Of a DNA stretch of 64,000 bases, positions 20,028 to 34,508 are shown piece by piece. The first letter of the stretch is position 1, and each line of letters starts with the position of its first letter. The stretch spans positions 35,848 to 99,847 of the forward strand of contig JACEEZ010019855.1 in assembly GCA_016584305.1 (NCBI GenBank). The letters are read 5' to 3'. Below the pieces are notes generated by a model, which saw nothing but the letters and a program-made list of their open reading frames with translations, was not told where the DNA came from and searched no databases. Source of the DNA: Chionoecetes opilio (Eukaryota; Arthropoda; Malacostraca; Decapoda; Majidae). Made by a program: the position numbers and the translations under genes.

Positions 20028-22910
20028 GTTTACAAGAAACTATGAAAAACGCTTGCAATATACCATTATGATCAACAATAAATAACCTATTACTCCTCAA
20101 TTTATTAGCTTAATGTAATGTAAGCTACTTATAGATGCAAATTATTTTAAAAAGAAGATTTTATACTTCAGTTTGTAGGAAAACAGCTATATATCACCGA
20201 TAACTAGCTAATATCATTGAAAACACTACATTTTATGGGTTTATAGCAATATGATAAGTAAAACTACTTGTATATATACAATAACGTTACAGTTTACAAG
20301 AAACTATGAAAAACGCTTGCAATATACCGTTATATCACAATAAATAACCTCTTACTCTTCTATTTATTAGCTTAATGTAATGTAAGCTACTTATAGGTGC
20401 ATCTTACTCTAAAAAGAGTATTTTATACTTCAATTTGTAGGAAAACAGCTATATATCACCGATAACTAGCTAATATCATTGAAAACACTACATTTTATGG
20501 GTTTATAGCAATATGATAGTAAAACTACTTGTATATATACCATAACGCTACAGTTTACAAGAAACTATGAAAAAAGGCTTGCAATATACCGTTATATCAC
20601 AATTAATAACCTCTTACTCTTTTATTTAATAGCTTAATGTAATGTAAGCTACTTATAGGTGCAAATTATTCTAAAAAGAGGATTTTATACATCAATTTGT
20701 AGGAAAACAGCTATATATCACCGATAACTAGCTAATATCATTGAAAACACACATTTTATGGGTTTATAGCCATATGATAAGTAAAACTACTTGTATATAT
20801 ACCATAACGCTACAGTTTTACAATAAACTATGAACAGAACGCTGCAATATACCGTTATAATCAACAAAATTAATAACCTCTTACTCTTTTACTTAATAGC
20901 TTAATTAATGTAAGCTACTTATGGTGCAAATTATTCTAAAAAGAGATTTTATGCATCATTTTGTAGGAAAACAAGCTTATATAATACCTACAACAAGCTA
21001 ATATTCATTGAAAACACTACATATATGGGTTTATAAGCAATTTGAATAATAAAACTACTTGTATATCGATAAAAAAAATAAAAACATACTCTACGTTTTA
21101 CAAAACTATGAAAACGTTTGCAATATACCGTTATATCCAATTACTAACCTCATTTACTCTTATATATTAATAGCTTTACTGTACTGATAAGCTAACTTAT
21201 AGGTGCAACAATTAATTCTAAAGAGAGGATTTACTTTCATTTGTATGAAAACAGCTATATACACCTAACTAGCTAATTCATTGAAAACACCCATTATATG
21301 GTTTATATAGCAATTTTGATAAGTAAAACTACTTGTATATATACAATCACGCTACGTTTACAAGAAACTATGAAAAACGTTTTGCAATATACCGTTATAT
21401 CACAATTAATAACCTCTTACCTCTTATTTTAATAGCTTAATGTAATGTAAGCTACTTTATAGGTGCAATTATTCTAAAAGAGGGGTTTTATACTTCAATT
21501 GTAGGAAAACAGCTATATTCACCGATCTAGCTAATATCATTGAAAACACTACATTTCTGGGTTTATAGCATATGATAAGTAAAACTCTTGTTATATACAA
21601 TAACGCTTCAAGTTACAAGAAACTATGAAAAACGCTATGCATATACCGTTATATCACCATACTAAATAACTTTACTCTTCTATTATTGCTTAATGTAATG
21701 TAAGCTACTTATCGGCTGCAATTATTTTTAAAAAGAGTATTTTAACTCCAATTTGTAGGAAAACAGCTATATATCACAGATAACTCGGTATATCATTGAA
21801 CACTACATTTTATGGGTTTATGCATATGATAAATAAGATTACTTTTATATATACAATACAGCTACAGTTTGCAAGACACAATGAAAAACGCTTGCATATA
21901 CGTTATATCCACATAAATAACCTCTTCTCTCTATTTAATAGCTTATTGTAAATTTTTGTTTAGCTACATATAGGTCCAATATTCTAAGAGAGGATTTTAT
22001 ACTTCAATTTTGGTAGAGAAAACACAGCTATATATCACCGTAACTAGCTAATATCATTGAATAAACACACATTTGATGGGTTTATAGCAATATGTAAAGT
22101 AAAACTACTTGTAATATATACAACTACGTACAGTTTTTCAAGAACTATGAACACCGCTTGCAATATACCGTATATCACAATAAATTAACCTCTTACTCCT
22201 TATATTTTAATAGCTTATTGTAATGTAAGACTACTTATATGGTGCAATTATTCCAAAAAGAGGATTTTTACTTCAATTTGTAGAAAACAGCTATATATCA
22301 CCAATAATTTAGCTATATCATTAAAAAACACTACGTTTTTATGGGTTTATAGCAATATGATAGTAAACTATACTGTATATATACAATAACGCTAGCATTT
22401 ATCAAGAAACTATGAAAACCGCTTGCAATATACGTTATAGTCACAATCAATAACCTCTTACTCTTCTATTTAATAGCTTTTGTAATGTAAGCTACTTATG
22501 GTGCAAATTATTCTAAAAGAGATTTTTACTTTATTTGTTAGGAAAACAGCTATATGTCTACCGATACTAGCTAATATCATTGGAACACAACATTTTTATA
22601 GGTTTATAAGTCAATATGATAAGTAAACTACTTGTATATATACAATACGCTCCGTTTACAAGAAACTATGAAAAACGCTGGCAATATACCGTTGTATACC
22701 AATAAATAACCTGATTACTCTTCCTATTATTAGCTTAATGTAATGTAAGCTACTTATAGGTGCAAATTATTCTAAAAAAAGGATGTATACTTCAATTTTG
22801 TGGAAAACAGCTTTATCACGATAACTAGCTAAAATCTTGAAAAGAACACATTTTGAGCGTATAAATCATTTCATAAGGTAATTCCCTTCTATTATGAATA
22901 TACACAACAA
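20028..22910. repeat. A-monomer array, 11 monomers
   Basis: Monomers start at 20028, 20292, 20553, 20815, 21095, 21356, about 21611, 21867, about 22133, about 22396 and 22654. The order is a1-a2-a3-a3-a4-a4-a5-a6-a7-a8-a9, so a3 and a4 are each present twice. The first copy of a3 ends like a2 (gataactagc, then ccataacg), which places the exchange point inside the monomer. Clean to about 20770, very noisy after that. Confidence 0.88.
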
Positions 22911-23702
22911 TTAAACAAGAAACTTGAAAACACGTATAATCTACAATTGTATCACAATTAGAGTATCAAACTCCTATTATAAGCTTGAGTAGTTTAAAAT
23001 AGAAATTTCTAACGAAAACAACATTAATACCACTTTTTAATTTCTTCTATCAAAAAAGGGCTGAATAATGTGTCAATTTTCCGACATTTTTATTAGCCCT
23101 TCAAAAATACTACAAACACTTGAAAAAACGTTATTTTTTGATGAAATAAATTGATACAATAAATTTCATGAAAAAATCATATTTTTAAGGCTCTTATATT
23201 AAAATATAGTTGGTGGTAAAAAGTGCTGAATAATGTCAATTTTGACATTTTTAAGGCTTTCAAAAATGCATTAAATCTTGAAAAAAACGTTGTTTTGAGG
23301 ATTAAAATTGAAACTTTATTTCATGAAAAATGCATATTTTTAGCTCATAAAATTGTAAAGTATAGTTGTATAAAAGTGCTGAATATGTCCAATTTCGACA
23401 TTTTTTAGCCTTTCAAAAAAACATTGAAATACTTTGAAAAATCATTGTTTTAAGATTAAAATTGATTATCTAAATTTCTGAAAAAAAATACATATGTTTA
23501 GCTATTAATTTTGTAAAATATAGTTGTAGCAAATATCCAAAGCTATTTAGCTCAATATATAAAGAGATAACTTCAATTTGTAGAAAAAAAAAACCACTCC
23601 ATTCACTGATAACTACTAACATCATGGAAACCACTACTTGTTATGGTTTTATATAGCAATATGATTATAAACTCCTTTGTATAATACTACAATAACGCTA
23701 CA
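22911..23702. repeat. B block 7
   Basis: A complete but noisy B block with units near 23061, 23226 and 23378. The dyads are recognisable despite insertions (unit 1 reads gtcaattttccgac). An open frame at 23223-23408 is repeat sequence without coding character. Confidence 0.88.
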
Positions 23703-26073
23703 GTTTACAAGAAAACTATGAAAAAACTCTGCAATATAACCATTTATCTCACATAAATATCCTATATACTCCTTGCAATTTATTACTTAATGTAATGTAA
23801 GCTACTTATAGGTGCAAATTATTTTAAAAAGTAGGATTTATACTTCAGTTTTGTAGGAAACAGCTATATATCACCGATAACTAGCTAATATCATTGAAAA
23901 CAGCTACATTATTATGGTTGATAGCAATATGAAGAGTAAACCTACTTGTATTATATCCCAGAACGCTACAGTTTACAAGAAACATGAACAACGCTGCAAT
24001 ATACCGTTTTTATATCCCAATTAATAACCTCTTAACTCTTTGATTTAATAGCTTACATGTAATGTAAGCTTACTTATAGGTGCAAATTATTCTAAAAAGG
24101 GATTTTATGCATCAATTTGTAGGAAAACAGCTATATATCACCCGACAACAAGCTAATATCATTAAAACCACTAACATATATGGTTTTATGCAATTTGATA
24201 AGTCAAACTACTTGTATATTACAATAACGCTACAGTTTTCAAGAAACTATGCAAAACGTTTGCAATATACCGTTATATCTCACATTAATAACCTCTATCT
24301 TATATTTAAATAGCTAATGTAATGTAAAGCTACTTATAGTTGCAAACTTAGTCTAGAAAAGAGGATTGTAATCTTCAATTTGTTGAAAACAGCTTATATC
24401 ACCATAACAGCTAATATCATTGAAACACCACATTATATGGGTTTATTTATACGCTTTTAAAGTAAACTACTTTATATATACAATAAAGCTACAGTTTACA
24501 AGAACACTATGAAAAAACGTTTGCAATCTACCGTGTATATCACATTAATAACCTCTTACTCTTGAATTTAATAGCTTAATGTATGTAACTACTTATTAGG
24601 TGCAAAAATTATTCTAAAAAGAGGATTTTATACTTCATTTGTAGGGAAAACAGCTATTATCACCGATAACTGACTAATTCATTGAAAACACTACTTTTAT
24701 GGGTTTAACGGCAATATGATAGTAAAAACTACTGTATATTACAATAACGCTTCCAGTTTTACAAGAAACTATGAAAAACGCTTGGCAATATTAAAACCGT
24801 TTATATCACAATAAATAACCTATCTCTTCTATTTATTAGCTTAATGGTAATGTAATCTACTTATAGGTGTCAAATTATTTTTAAAAAGAGGATTTTATAA
24901 ACTCCATTTGTAGGAAAACAAACAGCTATAAATTCACCGATAACTAGCTAATATCATTGAAAAACGACTACATTTTATGGGTTTTTATAGGCAAGATGAT
25001 ATAAAATTACTTTATATATACATACAAGCTACTTTGCAAGAAACATAAAAAGGCTCACTATACAGTTTTATCCACAATAAATAACCTCTTACCTTCTATT
25101 TAATAGCTTATTGTAATGTGCTACATTAGGTGGCAAAATTATTCTAAAGAGAGGATTTTATACTATCAGATTGTGTAGAAAACACTATATAGTCACCGAT
25201 AACTAGCTAATATCATTGAAAACACCAAATTTTAAATTGGTTCTAGCAATATGGAATAAGGTAAAACTACTTGTATATATAACAATAACGTTACAGTTTA
25301 CAGAAACTATGAAAACCGCTTTGCAATAATAACCGTTTATATCACAATAAAATAACCTCTTACTCTTATATTTTAATAGCTTATTGTAATGTAAGCTACT
25401 TATAGGTGCAAATTATTTCTAAAAGAGGATTTTATACTTCAATTGTAGGAAAACACTCATATATCACCAATAAAGTAGCTATATCATTAAAAACCTAGCA
25501 TTTTATGGGTTTATAGCAATAATGATAGTAAAACTACTTGTATATATACAATAACGCTACAGTTTTACAAGAAACTAGAAAAGCTTGCAATGACAGTTTA
25601 TCACAATAAATAACTCTTACTCTTCTATTTATAGCTTTATGTAATGTAGCTACTTATAGGTGCAAATTATTCTAAAAAGAGGATTTTATCTTTAATTTGT
25701 AGGAAAACAGCTATATATCACCGATAACTAGCTATACCATTGCGAACACAACAGTTTAATAGGTTTATATGGCAATATGATAAGTAAAGCTCTTTGTATA
25801 TATACATACGCCACAGTTTACAAGAAACTATGAAAAACGCTGCGATATACCGTTAATACCAATAATAACCTATTACTCTTCTAGTTATTAGCTTAATGTA
25901 ATTAAAGCTACTTATAGGTTTCAAATTATTCTAAAAAAAGCTTTGTATACTTCCATTGTAGGAAACAGCTCTATATCACCGATAACGAGCTAAAATAATT
26001 GGAAAGAACACATTTTGAGTGTATAAGCATTATCATAAGGTAATTCCTTCTATTAATTGTATATAACACAACA
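23703..26073. repeat. A-monomer array, 9 monomers, a2 replaced by a second a4
   Basis: Monomers start at 23703, 23971, 24235, 24494, 24756, about 25033, 25296, 25562 and 25816. The order is a1-a3-a4-a4-a5-a6-a7-a8-a9. The count equals the canonical nine, but a2 is missing and a4 is doubled, so a count alone would hide the rearrangement. The whole stretch is noisy. Confidence 0.85.
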
Positions 26074-26880
26074 ATTACAAGAACTATGAAAACACGTATA
26101 ATTAATACAATTGTATCACGCATATGAGTATCAAACTCCTATTATAAGCTTGTAAGTAGTTTTAAAATATAAATGTTCTAACGAAACAACATTAATACCA
26201 CATTTTTGAATTCTCTATCAAAAAAGGCTGAATCATGTCAATTTTCGACATGTTTTTTTAGCCCTTCAAAAATACATTAAAACACTTGAAAAAAACGTTT
26301 TTTTGATGAATAAAATTGATACATAAAATTTCATGAAAAATACATATTTTAAGCTCTTAAATATTAATAAAATTATAGTTTGTGTAAAAGTGCTGAATAT
26401 GTCAAATTCGACATTTTTAAGGCTTTCAAAAATGGCTTAAAGACTTGAAAAAACGTTTGTTATGAGGATTAAAATTGATACTTAAATTTCGCAAATCATA
26501 TTTTTTAGTTCATAACAACTGGTTGTAAGTATAGTTGTGTAAAAGTGCTGAATAATGTCATTTTCGACATTTTTTATTAGCCTTTCAAAAAACATTGAAA
26601 TACTTTGAAAAAACAATTGTTTTTAAAGATTAAAATTGGATATCTAAATTTTCATGAAAAATACATATTTTTCAGCTATATAATTTGAGTAAAATATAGT
26701 TGTAGCAAATATCTCAAAGCTATTTATCTACATATATAAAGAAATAGCCTTCAATTTGTAGAAAAAAAAAAAGCAACTCTTCACTGCTAACTAGCTAACA
26801 TCATGAAAACACTTACATTTTATGTTTTAAAGAGCAATATGAATTAGTAAACTACTTTGTATATATACAATAACGCTACA
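26074..26880. repeat. B block 8
   Basis: A complete noisy B block with units near 26228, 26390 and 26545. The unit 2 dyad reads gtcaaattcgac here, a form that mixes unit 2 and unit 3 features. In text of this quality I treat that as probable read error. Confidence 0.87.
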
Positions 26881-29750
26881 GTTTACCAGAAACTATGAAA
26901 ACGCTTGGCAATATACCATTATATCACAATAAATAACCTATTACTCCCTCATTTATTAGCTTCTGTAATGTAAGCTACTTTAGGTGCAATTATTTAAACG
27001 AGGATTTTTATACTTCAGTTTGGTAGAAAAACAGCTATATATCACCGATAACTAGCTAATCGTTGAAAACACTACATTTTATGGGTTTATAGCAATATGA
27101 TAAGTAAACTACTTGTATATTACAATAACGTTATCCGTTTACAAGAAACTATGAAAACGCCTTGCAATATACCGTTATATCACAATAAATAACCTCTTAC
27201 TCTTCTATTTATTAGTTAATGTAATGTAAGCTACTAGTGCATCTTAACGCTAAAAAGATTATTTTATACTTCAATTGTTGGAAAAACAGCTATATATCCC
27301 GATACCTAGCTAATATCCATTGACAACACTTACATTTTTTATGGGTTTATAAGCAATTGATAAGTAAAACTACTTGTAATTATACCATAACGCACAGTTT
27401 ATCACGAAACTTGAAAAACGCTTGCATATACCGTTATATCACAATTAATCCCTCTTACTCCTTTTTATTTAATAGCTTATGTAATGTAATCTCTTAATTG
27501 GGTGCAAATTTTCTAAAAAGAGGGATTTTATCATCAATTTGTAGGAAAACAGCTATATATCACCGACAACAAGCTAATATCTTTGAAACACTACATTATA
27601 TGGTTTATGCAATTTGATAAGTAAATACCTTGTAATATATACAATAACGCTACAGTTTAACAAGAAACTATGAAAAACGTTTGCACTATACCGGTTATAA
27701 TCACCATTAATAACCTCTTACTCTTATATTTAATAGCTTTAATGTAATGTAAAGATACTATCGGTGCAAATTATTTCTAAAAAAGAGGACTTTTATACTT
27801 CAATTGTAGTAACACTACATTTTATGGGTTTGTAGCAATATGATAGTAAAAACTACTTGTTAGATATACCCTACGTTACAAGTTTACAAGAAACTATGAA
27901 ACGCTTGCAATATACCGTTATATCACAATAAATAAACCTCTTACTCTTATATTTAATAGCTTACTGTAATGTAAAGCTCCTTGATAGGTGCAATTATTCT
28001 AAAAAGGAGAGAGGATTTTATCTTCAGAATTTGTAGGAAAACAGCTATATATCACCAATAATTAGCTAATTCATGTTAAAAACAACTACATTTATATGGG
28101 TTTTTATAGCGCATATGAAATAAAGTAAAACTACTTGTATGATATACAATACCGCTACGTTTACAAGCAACTATGAAAACGTTTGCCATATCGTTGATAC
28201 ACATAATAACCTCTTACTCTTATTATTTTAAAGCTTCATGTATGTAAGCTACTTAAATATGTGCAAATTATTCTAAAAAGAGGATTTTTATACTTCAACT
28301 TTGTAGGAAAACAGCTATATTTTCCCCACCGTAACCTAGCTAATACATTGGAAAACACTACATTTTAATGGGGTTTTATAGCAATATGATCAGTACACTA
28401 ACTTGTATATATACAATACGCTTCAGTTTACAAGAAACTATGAAAAACGTTTGCACTATTACCGTTATATCAAATATACCTCTTACTCTTATATTTTATA
28501 GCTTAATGTAATGTAAGCTACTATAGGTGCACATCATTCTAAAAGAGGATTTTTTAATACTTCAATTTGTAGGAAAACACTATATATCACCGATAACTAG
28601 CTACTATTCATTGAAAACACTACATTTTATGGGTTTATAGGCAGCTATGATAATAAATTATTTTATATATATACACTACAGCTAAGTTTTGCAAGAACAT
28701 GAAAAACGCTTGCAATATAACAGTATATCACATAATAACCTCTTACTCTTCTATTTATAGCTTAGTGTAATGTAGCTTACATATAGGTGCAAATTATTCT
28801 AAGGAGAGGAGTTTAATACTTCATTTGTAGGAAAACAGCGATATATCCCTATAACTATCTTAATATCATTGAACACAACATTTTATGGGTTTATAGCAAT
28901 ATGATAAGTAAAACTACTTGTATATAAATTCAATAACGTTACAGTTTACAGAAACTATGGAAAACCAGCTGCAATATACCGTATAGCACATAATAACATT
29001 CTTACTCTTATATTTTATAGTCTGTATTGTAATGTAAGCTACTTATAGGTTGCACAATTATTCTAACAAGTCAGGATTTTATACTTCAATTTGTAGAAAA
29101 CACTATATATCACCAATAATTATCTAAGTCATTAAAAACACTACATTTTATGTTTATAGCAATATGTAAGTAAAACTACATTTGTATATTATACAATACG
29201 CACAGTTTACAAGAACTAATGAAAAACCGCTTGCACATATACAGTTATATTCACAATAAATAACCTCTTACTCTTCTATTTAATAGCTTTATGTAATGTT
29301 AAAGCTACTTATAGGTGCAAATTATTTCTAAAAAGAGATTTTTATACTTTTAATTTGTAGGAAATCCAGCTATATCCTCACCGATAACCTAGCTAATATT
29401 CATTGCAAACCAACATTTTATTCGGTTTTATAGCAATAGATAGTAAAACTACTTGTATATATACAATAACGCGACAGTTTACAAGAACTACATGAAAAAA
29501 CGCTGGCAATATAACCGTTTAAATAACAATAAATAACCTATTACTCTTCTATTAATTATATTAATCTAATGGTAACTACTTATTAGGTGCAATTATTCTA
29601 AATAAACAAAGGATTGTATACTTCAATTTGGTAGGACAAACAGCTATATATCACCGATAACTAGCTAAATCATTTGAAAAGAACACATTTTGAGGTATAA
29701 AGCATTATCCATAAGGGTAAATTCCTTCTATTAATGATGTAACACAACAA
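26881..29750. repeat. A-monomer array, 11 monomers, with a 41-bp deletion in one a4
   Basis: Monomers start at 26881, 27137, 27397, 27655, 27882, 28159, 28426, 28686, 28944, 29206 and 29477. The order is a1-a2-a3-a4(deleted)-a7-a4-a4/a5-a6-a7-a8-a9. The monomer at 27655 is only 227 bases because text from the gtagg word passes directly to aacactacatttt at 27810/27811. The same order and deletion recur in the array starting at 35302. Confidence 0.88.
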
Positions 29751-30552
29751 TTAACCAAGAAACTATGAAAACCGGTATATATACAATTTATCAACAATAT
29801 AGAGTATCAAACTCCTATTTAGGCTTGGAGTAGTTTAAAATAGAAATTTCCTAACGAAAACAACATTACTACCACATTTTGAATTTCTCTATCAAAAAAA
29901 GGGTGAAGTAATGTCAATTTTTCACGACCTTTTTTAGCCCTTCGAAAAATACATTTAAACACGTTGAAAAAACGTTAATTTGATAATAAAATTGATACAT
30001 AAATTTCATGAAAAATACAATATTTTAAGCTCTTAATATTATAAATTATAGTTGTGTAAAAGTGCTGAATTTTATGTCCAAATTTTGACATTTTTAAGGC
30101 TTTCAAAAATGCAGTAAAATACGTGAAAAAAACGTTTGTTTTGAGGATTAAAATTGATACTTAAATTTCCTGAAAATGCATATTTTTAGCTTCATAAAAT
30201 TGTAAAGTATATCTCTCTTGTGTAAAATTGCTGAATAATGTCAAATTTTCGACATTTTTTAGCCTTTCAAAAAAACTTGAAATATCGTTGAAAAAACATG
30301 TTTTTACGATTAAATTGATATATAAAATTTCATGAAAAATACATATTTTTAGGCTATTAATTTTGTAAAATATAGTTGTATCCAATATCCAAAGCTATTT
30401 AGGATACATATATACAGACATATACTTCAATTTTGTAGAAAAAAACACTCTTCACTGATAACTACAACATCATTGAAAACACATACATTTTAATGGTTTT
30501 TTATAGCAATATGATTAGTAAAACATACTTGTATATATAACATAACGCTACA
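29751..30552. repeat. B block 9
   Basis: A complete noisy B block with units near 29903, 30064 and 30230. The unit 1 dyad is disrupted by inserted bases (aatttttcacgacc). The reverse-strand open frame at 30161-30385 is repeat and shows no sign of a gene. Confidence 0.87.
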
Positions 30553-32131
30553 GTTTACAGACTGAAAAACGCTTTGCAATATACCATTATAGCACAATAA
30601 ATCACCTATTACTACTCCTCAATTTTATTAGCTTAATGTAATGTAGCTACTTATAAGGTGCAAATTCAATTTTAAAAAGAAGGATTTTATCTTCAGTTTG
30701 TAGGAAAACAGCTTATATTCACCATAACTATCTAATATCATTGGAAAAACACTAACATTTTATGGGTTTATAGCCTATGATAGTAAAACACTTGTATAGA
30801 ACAATAACGTTACAGTTTACAAGAAACTATGAAAAAACGCATGCAATATAACCGTTATATCACAATAAATAACCTCTTACTCTTCTATTTTATTAGCTTA
30901 ATGTAATTAAGCTACTTATAGGTGCCATCTTACTCTAAAAAGAGTATTTTATACTTCAATTTGTAGGAAAACAGCTATATATCACCGATAACTAGCGAAT
31001 ATCATTGAAACACTACATTTTATGTTTATAGCATTGATAAAGTAAAACTACTTGTATATATACCATAACGTTCAGTTTTAAAGAAACTAATGAAAAACGC
31101 GTTGCATATACCGTTATATCACAATTAAAATTCTTACTCTTTTATTTTAAATAGCTTAATGTAATGTAAGCTACTCGTATGGTGCAATTATTCTAAAAAG
31201 AGGATTTTATACAGAATCAATTTGGTAGGAAAACAGCTATATATGTCACCGACAACAAGCTAATATCACTTGAAAACATACATATATGGGTTTATAGCCA
31301 GATTTTGATAAGTAAACTACTGTAGATATAAATAACGCTACAGTTTTACAAGAAACTATGGAAAACGGTTTGCAATATACCGTTATATCACAATTACATA
31401 CCTCTTACTCTTATTTTTAATAGCTTAATGTAATGTAAGCTACTTATATGTGTCAAATTATTCTAAAAAGAGGATTTTCAATACTTCAATTTGTAGGAAA
31501 CAGCTTATATATCAACCAATTAGCTAATTCATTAAAAACACTACATTTAATGGGTATAGCCATTTATAAGTAAAATTTACTTGTATATATACAATAACGC
31601 TACTACGTTTACAAGAAACTATGAAAAACGCTATGCAATATACAGTTCTATCAAAATAAATAACCTCTTACTCTTCTATTTAATAGCTTTATTTAATGTA
31701 AGCTACTTAAGGTGCAATTATCTAAAAAGAGGGATTTTATACTTTAATTTGGTAGGAAAACAGCTATATATCACCGATAACTAGCTAATATCATTGCAAA
31801 CACAAACATTTTATAGGTTTAATAGCAATATGATTAAGTAAAAACTACTTTATATTACAATAACGCTACAGTGTTAACAAGAAACTATGAAAAACGCTGG
31901 CAATAATACCGTTATATAACATAATACACCTATTACCTCTCTATTATTGCTTAATGTATGTAAGCTACTTATGTGCAAATTATTCTAAAAAAGTATTGGT
32001 ATAAACTTCAAATTTGTAGGAAAACAGCCTATATATCACCTTATACTAGCTAAAATCATTGAAAAGACACATTTTGAGGTATAAGCATTAGCAATAGGTA
32101 ATATCCTTCTATTAATGATATAACACAACAA
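30553..32131. repeat. A-monomer array, 6 monomers
   Basis: Monomers start at 30553, 30815, 31075, 31343, 31607 and 31871. The order is a1-a2-a3-a4/a7-a8-a9. The fourth begins as a4 (cacaatta, ttatttttaatag) and ends as a7 (ccaattagctaattcattaaaaac), so the a5-a6 pair was removed by an exchange inside a monomer. Confidence 0.88.
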
Positions 32132-32935
32132 TTAACAAGACTATGGACAACACAGTTAAATATACAATTGTAATCACTTATAGAGTACAACTCCTCTTAT
32201 AAGCTTGGAGTATTTTAAATAGAAATTTCTAACGAAACAACATTATACCACCTTTTTGGAATTCTCTATCAAAAAAAGGGCTTATAAATGTCAATTTTCG
32301 GACATTTTTTAGCCCTTCAAAAAATACATTAAAACACTTGAAAAAACGTTTGTATTTTTGGATGATAAAATTGATACATAAATGTCATGAAAAATACATA
32401 TTTTAAGCTCTTATATTATAAATATAAAGTTGTGTAAAAGTGCTGAATAATGTCAAATTTATGACATTTTTTTAAGGCTTTCAAAAATGCCTTAAATCCT
32501 TGAAAAACGTTGTTTTGCGGATTAAAATTGATACTTTAATTTCATGAAAATGCATATTTTTAGCTCAGTAAAATTGTAAAGTATAGTGTGTAAACGTCTG
32601 ATAATGTCAAATTTTTCGACATTTTTTAGCCTTTCAAAAAAACATTGAAATACTTGAAAAAAACATTGTGTTTTAAGATTAAAATTGATATCTAAATTTC
32701 ATGAAAACTTACATATTTTTAGCTATTATTTTGTAAAATATGTCTGTTAGCAAATTATCCAAAGCTATTTAGCTACATATATAAGAGATATACTTTCAAT
32801 TTGTAGAAAGAAAAAAAACAACTCTTCACAGATAACTAGTAAATAGCTAACATCATTGAAAACACTACCTTTTTATGGGGTTTTTATAAGCAATATGAAT
32901 TAGTAAAACTACTTGTATATTACAATAACGCTAGC
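32132..32935. repeat. B block 10
   Basis: A complete noisy B block with units near 32281, 32441 and 32598. The left arm, three units and right arm are all present in the usual order. Confidence 0.87.
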
Positions 32936-34508
32936 GTTTGACCAAGAAACTAGGAAAACGCTTGCAATATACCAGTATATCACAATAAATAACCTATTAC
33001 TTCCTCAATTTATTAGCTTATGTAATGTAAGCTACTTATAGGTGCACATTATTTTAAAAGAGGATTTTATACTTCAGTTTTGTAGCCAAACAGCTATATA
33101 GCACCGGATAACTAGCTAATATCATTGAAAACACTACATTTTATGGGTTTTAGCAATATGATAAGTAAACTACTTGTATTATACCATAAAAACGCCTACA
33201 GTTTTACAAGAAACTATGAAAAACGCTTTGCATATACCTTATATCCAATTACTTAACCTCTTACTCTTTTATTTAATAGCTTAATGTAATGTAAGCTACT
33301 TATAGGGCAAATATTCTAAAAAGAGGATTTTATGCATCAATTTGTAGGAAAACCGTATTATCACCGACAACAAGCTAATATCATTGAAAACACTACATTA
33401 TAGGTTTATACAATTTGATAAGTAAAACTACTTGTATATATACAATAACGCTACAGTTTACACATAACCTTATGAAAAAAACGTTTGTCAAATAACCGTT
33501 ATATCACAATTAATAAACCTCTTTACTCTTATCTTAATAGCTTAATGTAATGTAAGCCTACTTATATTTGCAAATTATTTCTAAAGAGAGGATTTTATAC
33601 TTCAATTTGTAGGAAAAACGCTATATATCCACCGATAACTAGCTAATTCAATTGAACAAACACAACATTCATGTTTTATAGCATTATGAAAGTAAACTAC
33701 TGTATATATAAAATAACGTTTACAGTTTCAAGAAACTATGAAAACCGCTGCAATATACCGTTATTCACAATAAATAAACCTCTTACTCTTATATTTAATA
33801 GCTTATTGTAATGTAAGCTACTTATAGGTGCAAATTAGTCCTAAAAAGAGATTTTATACTTCAATTTTGTCGGAACAGCTATTATCACCAATAATTAAGC
33901 TAATAGCATTAAAACCTACATTTTTATGGGTTATTAGCAATATGATAAGTAAAACTACTTTTATATATACAATAACCCCACAGTTTACAAGAACACTATG
34001 AAAAACGCTTGCAATATACAGTTATATCAAAATAAATAAAACCGCTTACTCTTCTATTTAATAGCTTTTATGTAATGAAGCTACTTATAGGTGCAAATTA
34101 TTCTAAAAAGACGATTTTATACTTTAATTTGTAGGAAAAACAGCTATTATCACCGATAACTAGCTCAATATCATTGCCAACACACACATTTTATAGGTTT
34201 CTAGCAATATGATAAGTAAACTACTTGTATATATACATAACGCTACAGTTTACAAGAACTCTATGAAAAAACGCCTGGCAATATAACCGTTATATAACAT
34301 AATAACCTATCTCTTCTAATTATTAGCTTATGTAAATGTAAGCTACTTATAGTGCAATTATTCTAAAAAAAAGAGGGTATACTTTCAATTTTGGTAGAAA
34401 ACAGCTATATATCACCGCATAACTACTAAAATAATGGAAGAACACATTTTGAGGGTTAAAAGCAATTATCATACAGTAAATTCCTTCTATTAATGTATAA
34501 CACAAACA
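32936..34508. repeat. A-monomer array, 6 monomers
   Basis: Monomers start at 32936, 33201, 33456, 33725, about 33981 and about 34249. The order is a1-a3-a4/a6-a7-a8-a9. The third begins as a4 and ends as a6 (ctaaagagagg, caaacacaacatt). This is a six-monomer array like the previous one, but it was made by different deletions. Confidence 0.87.
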
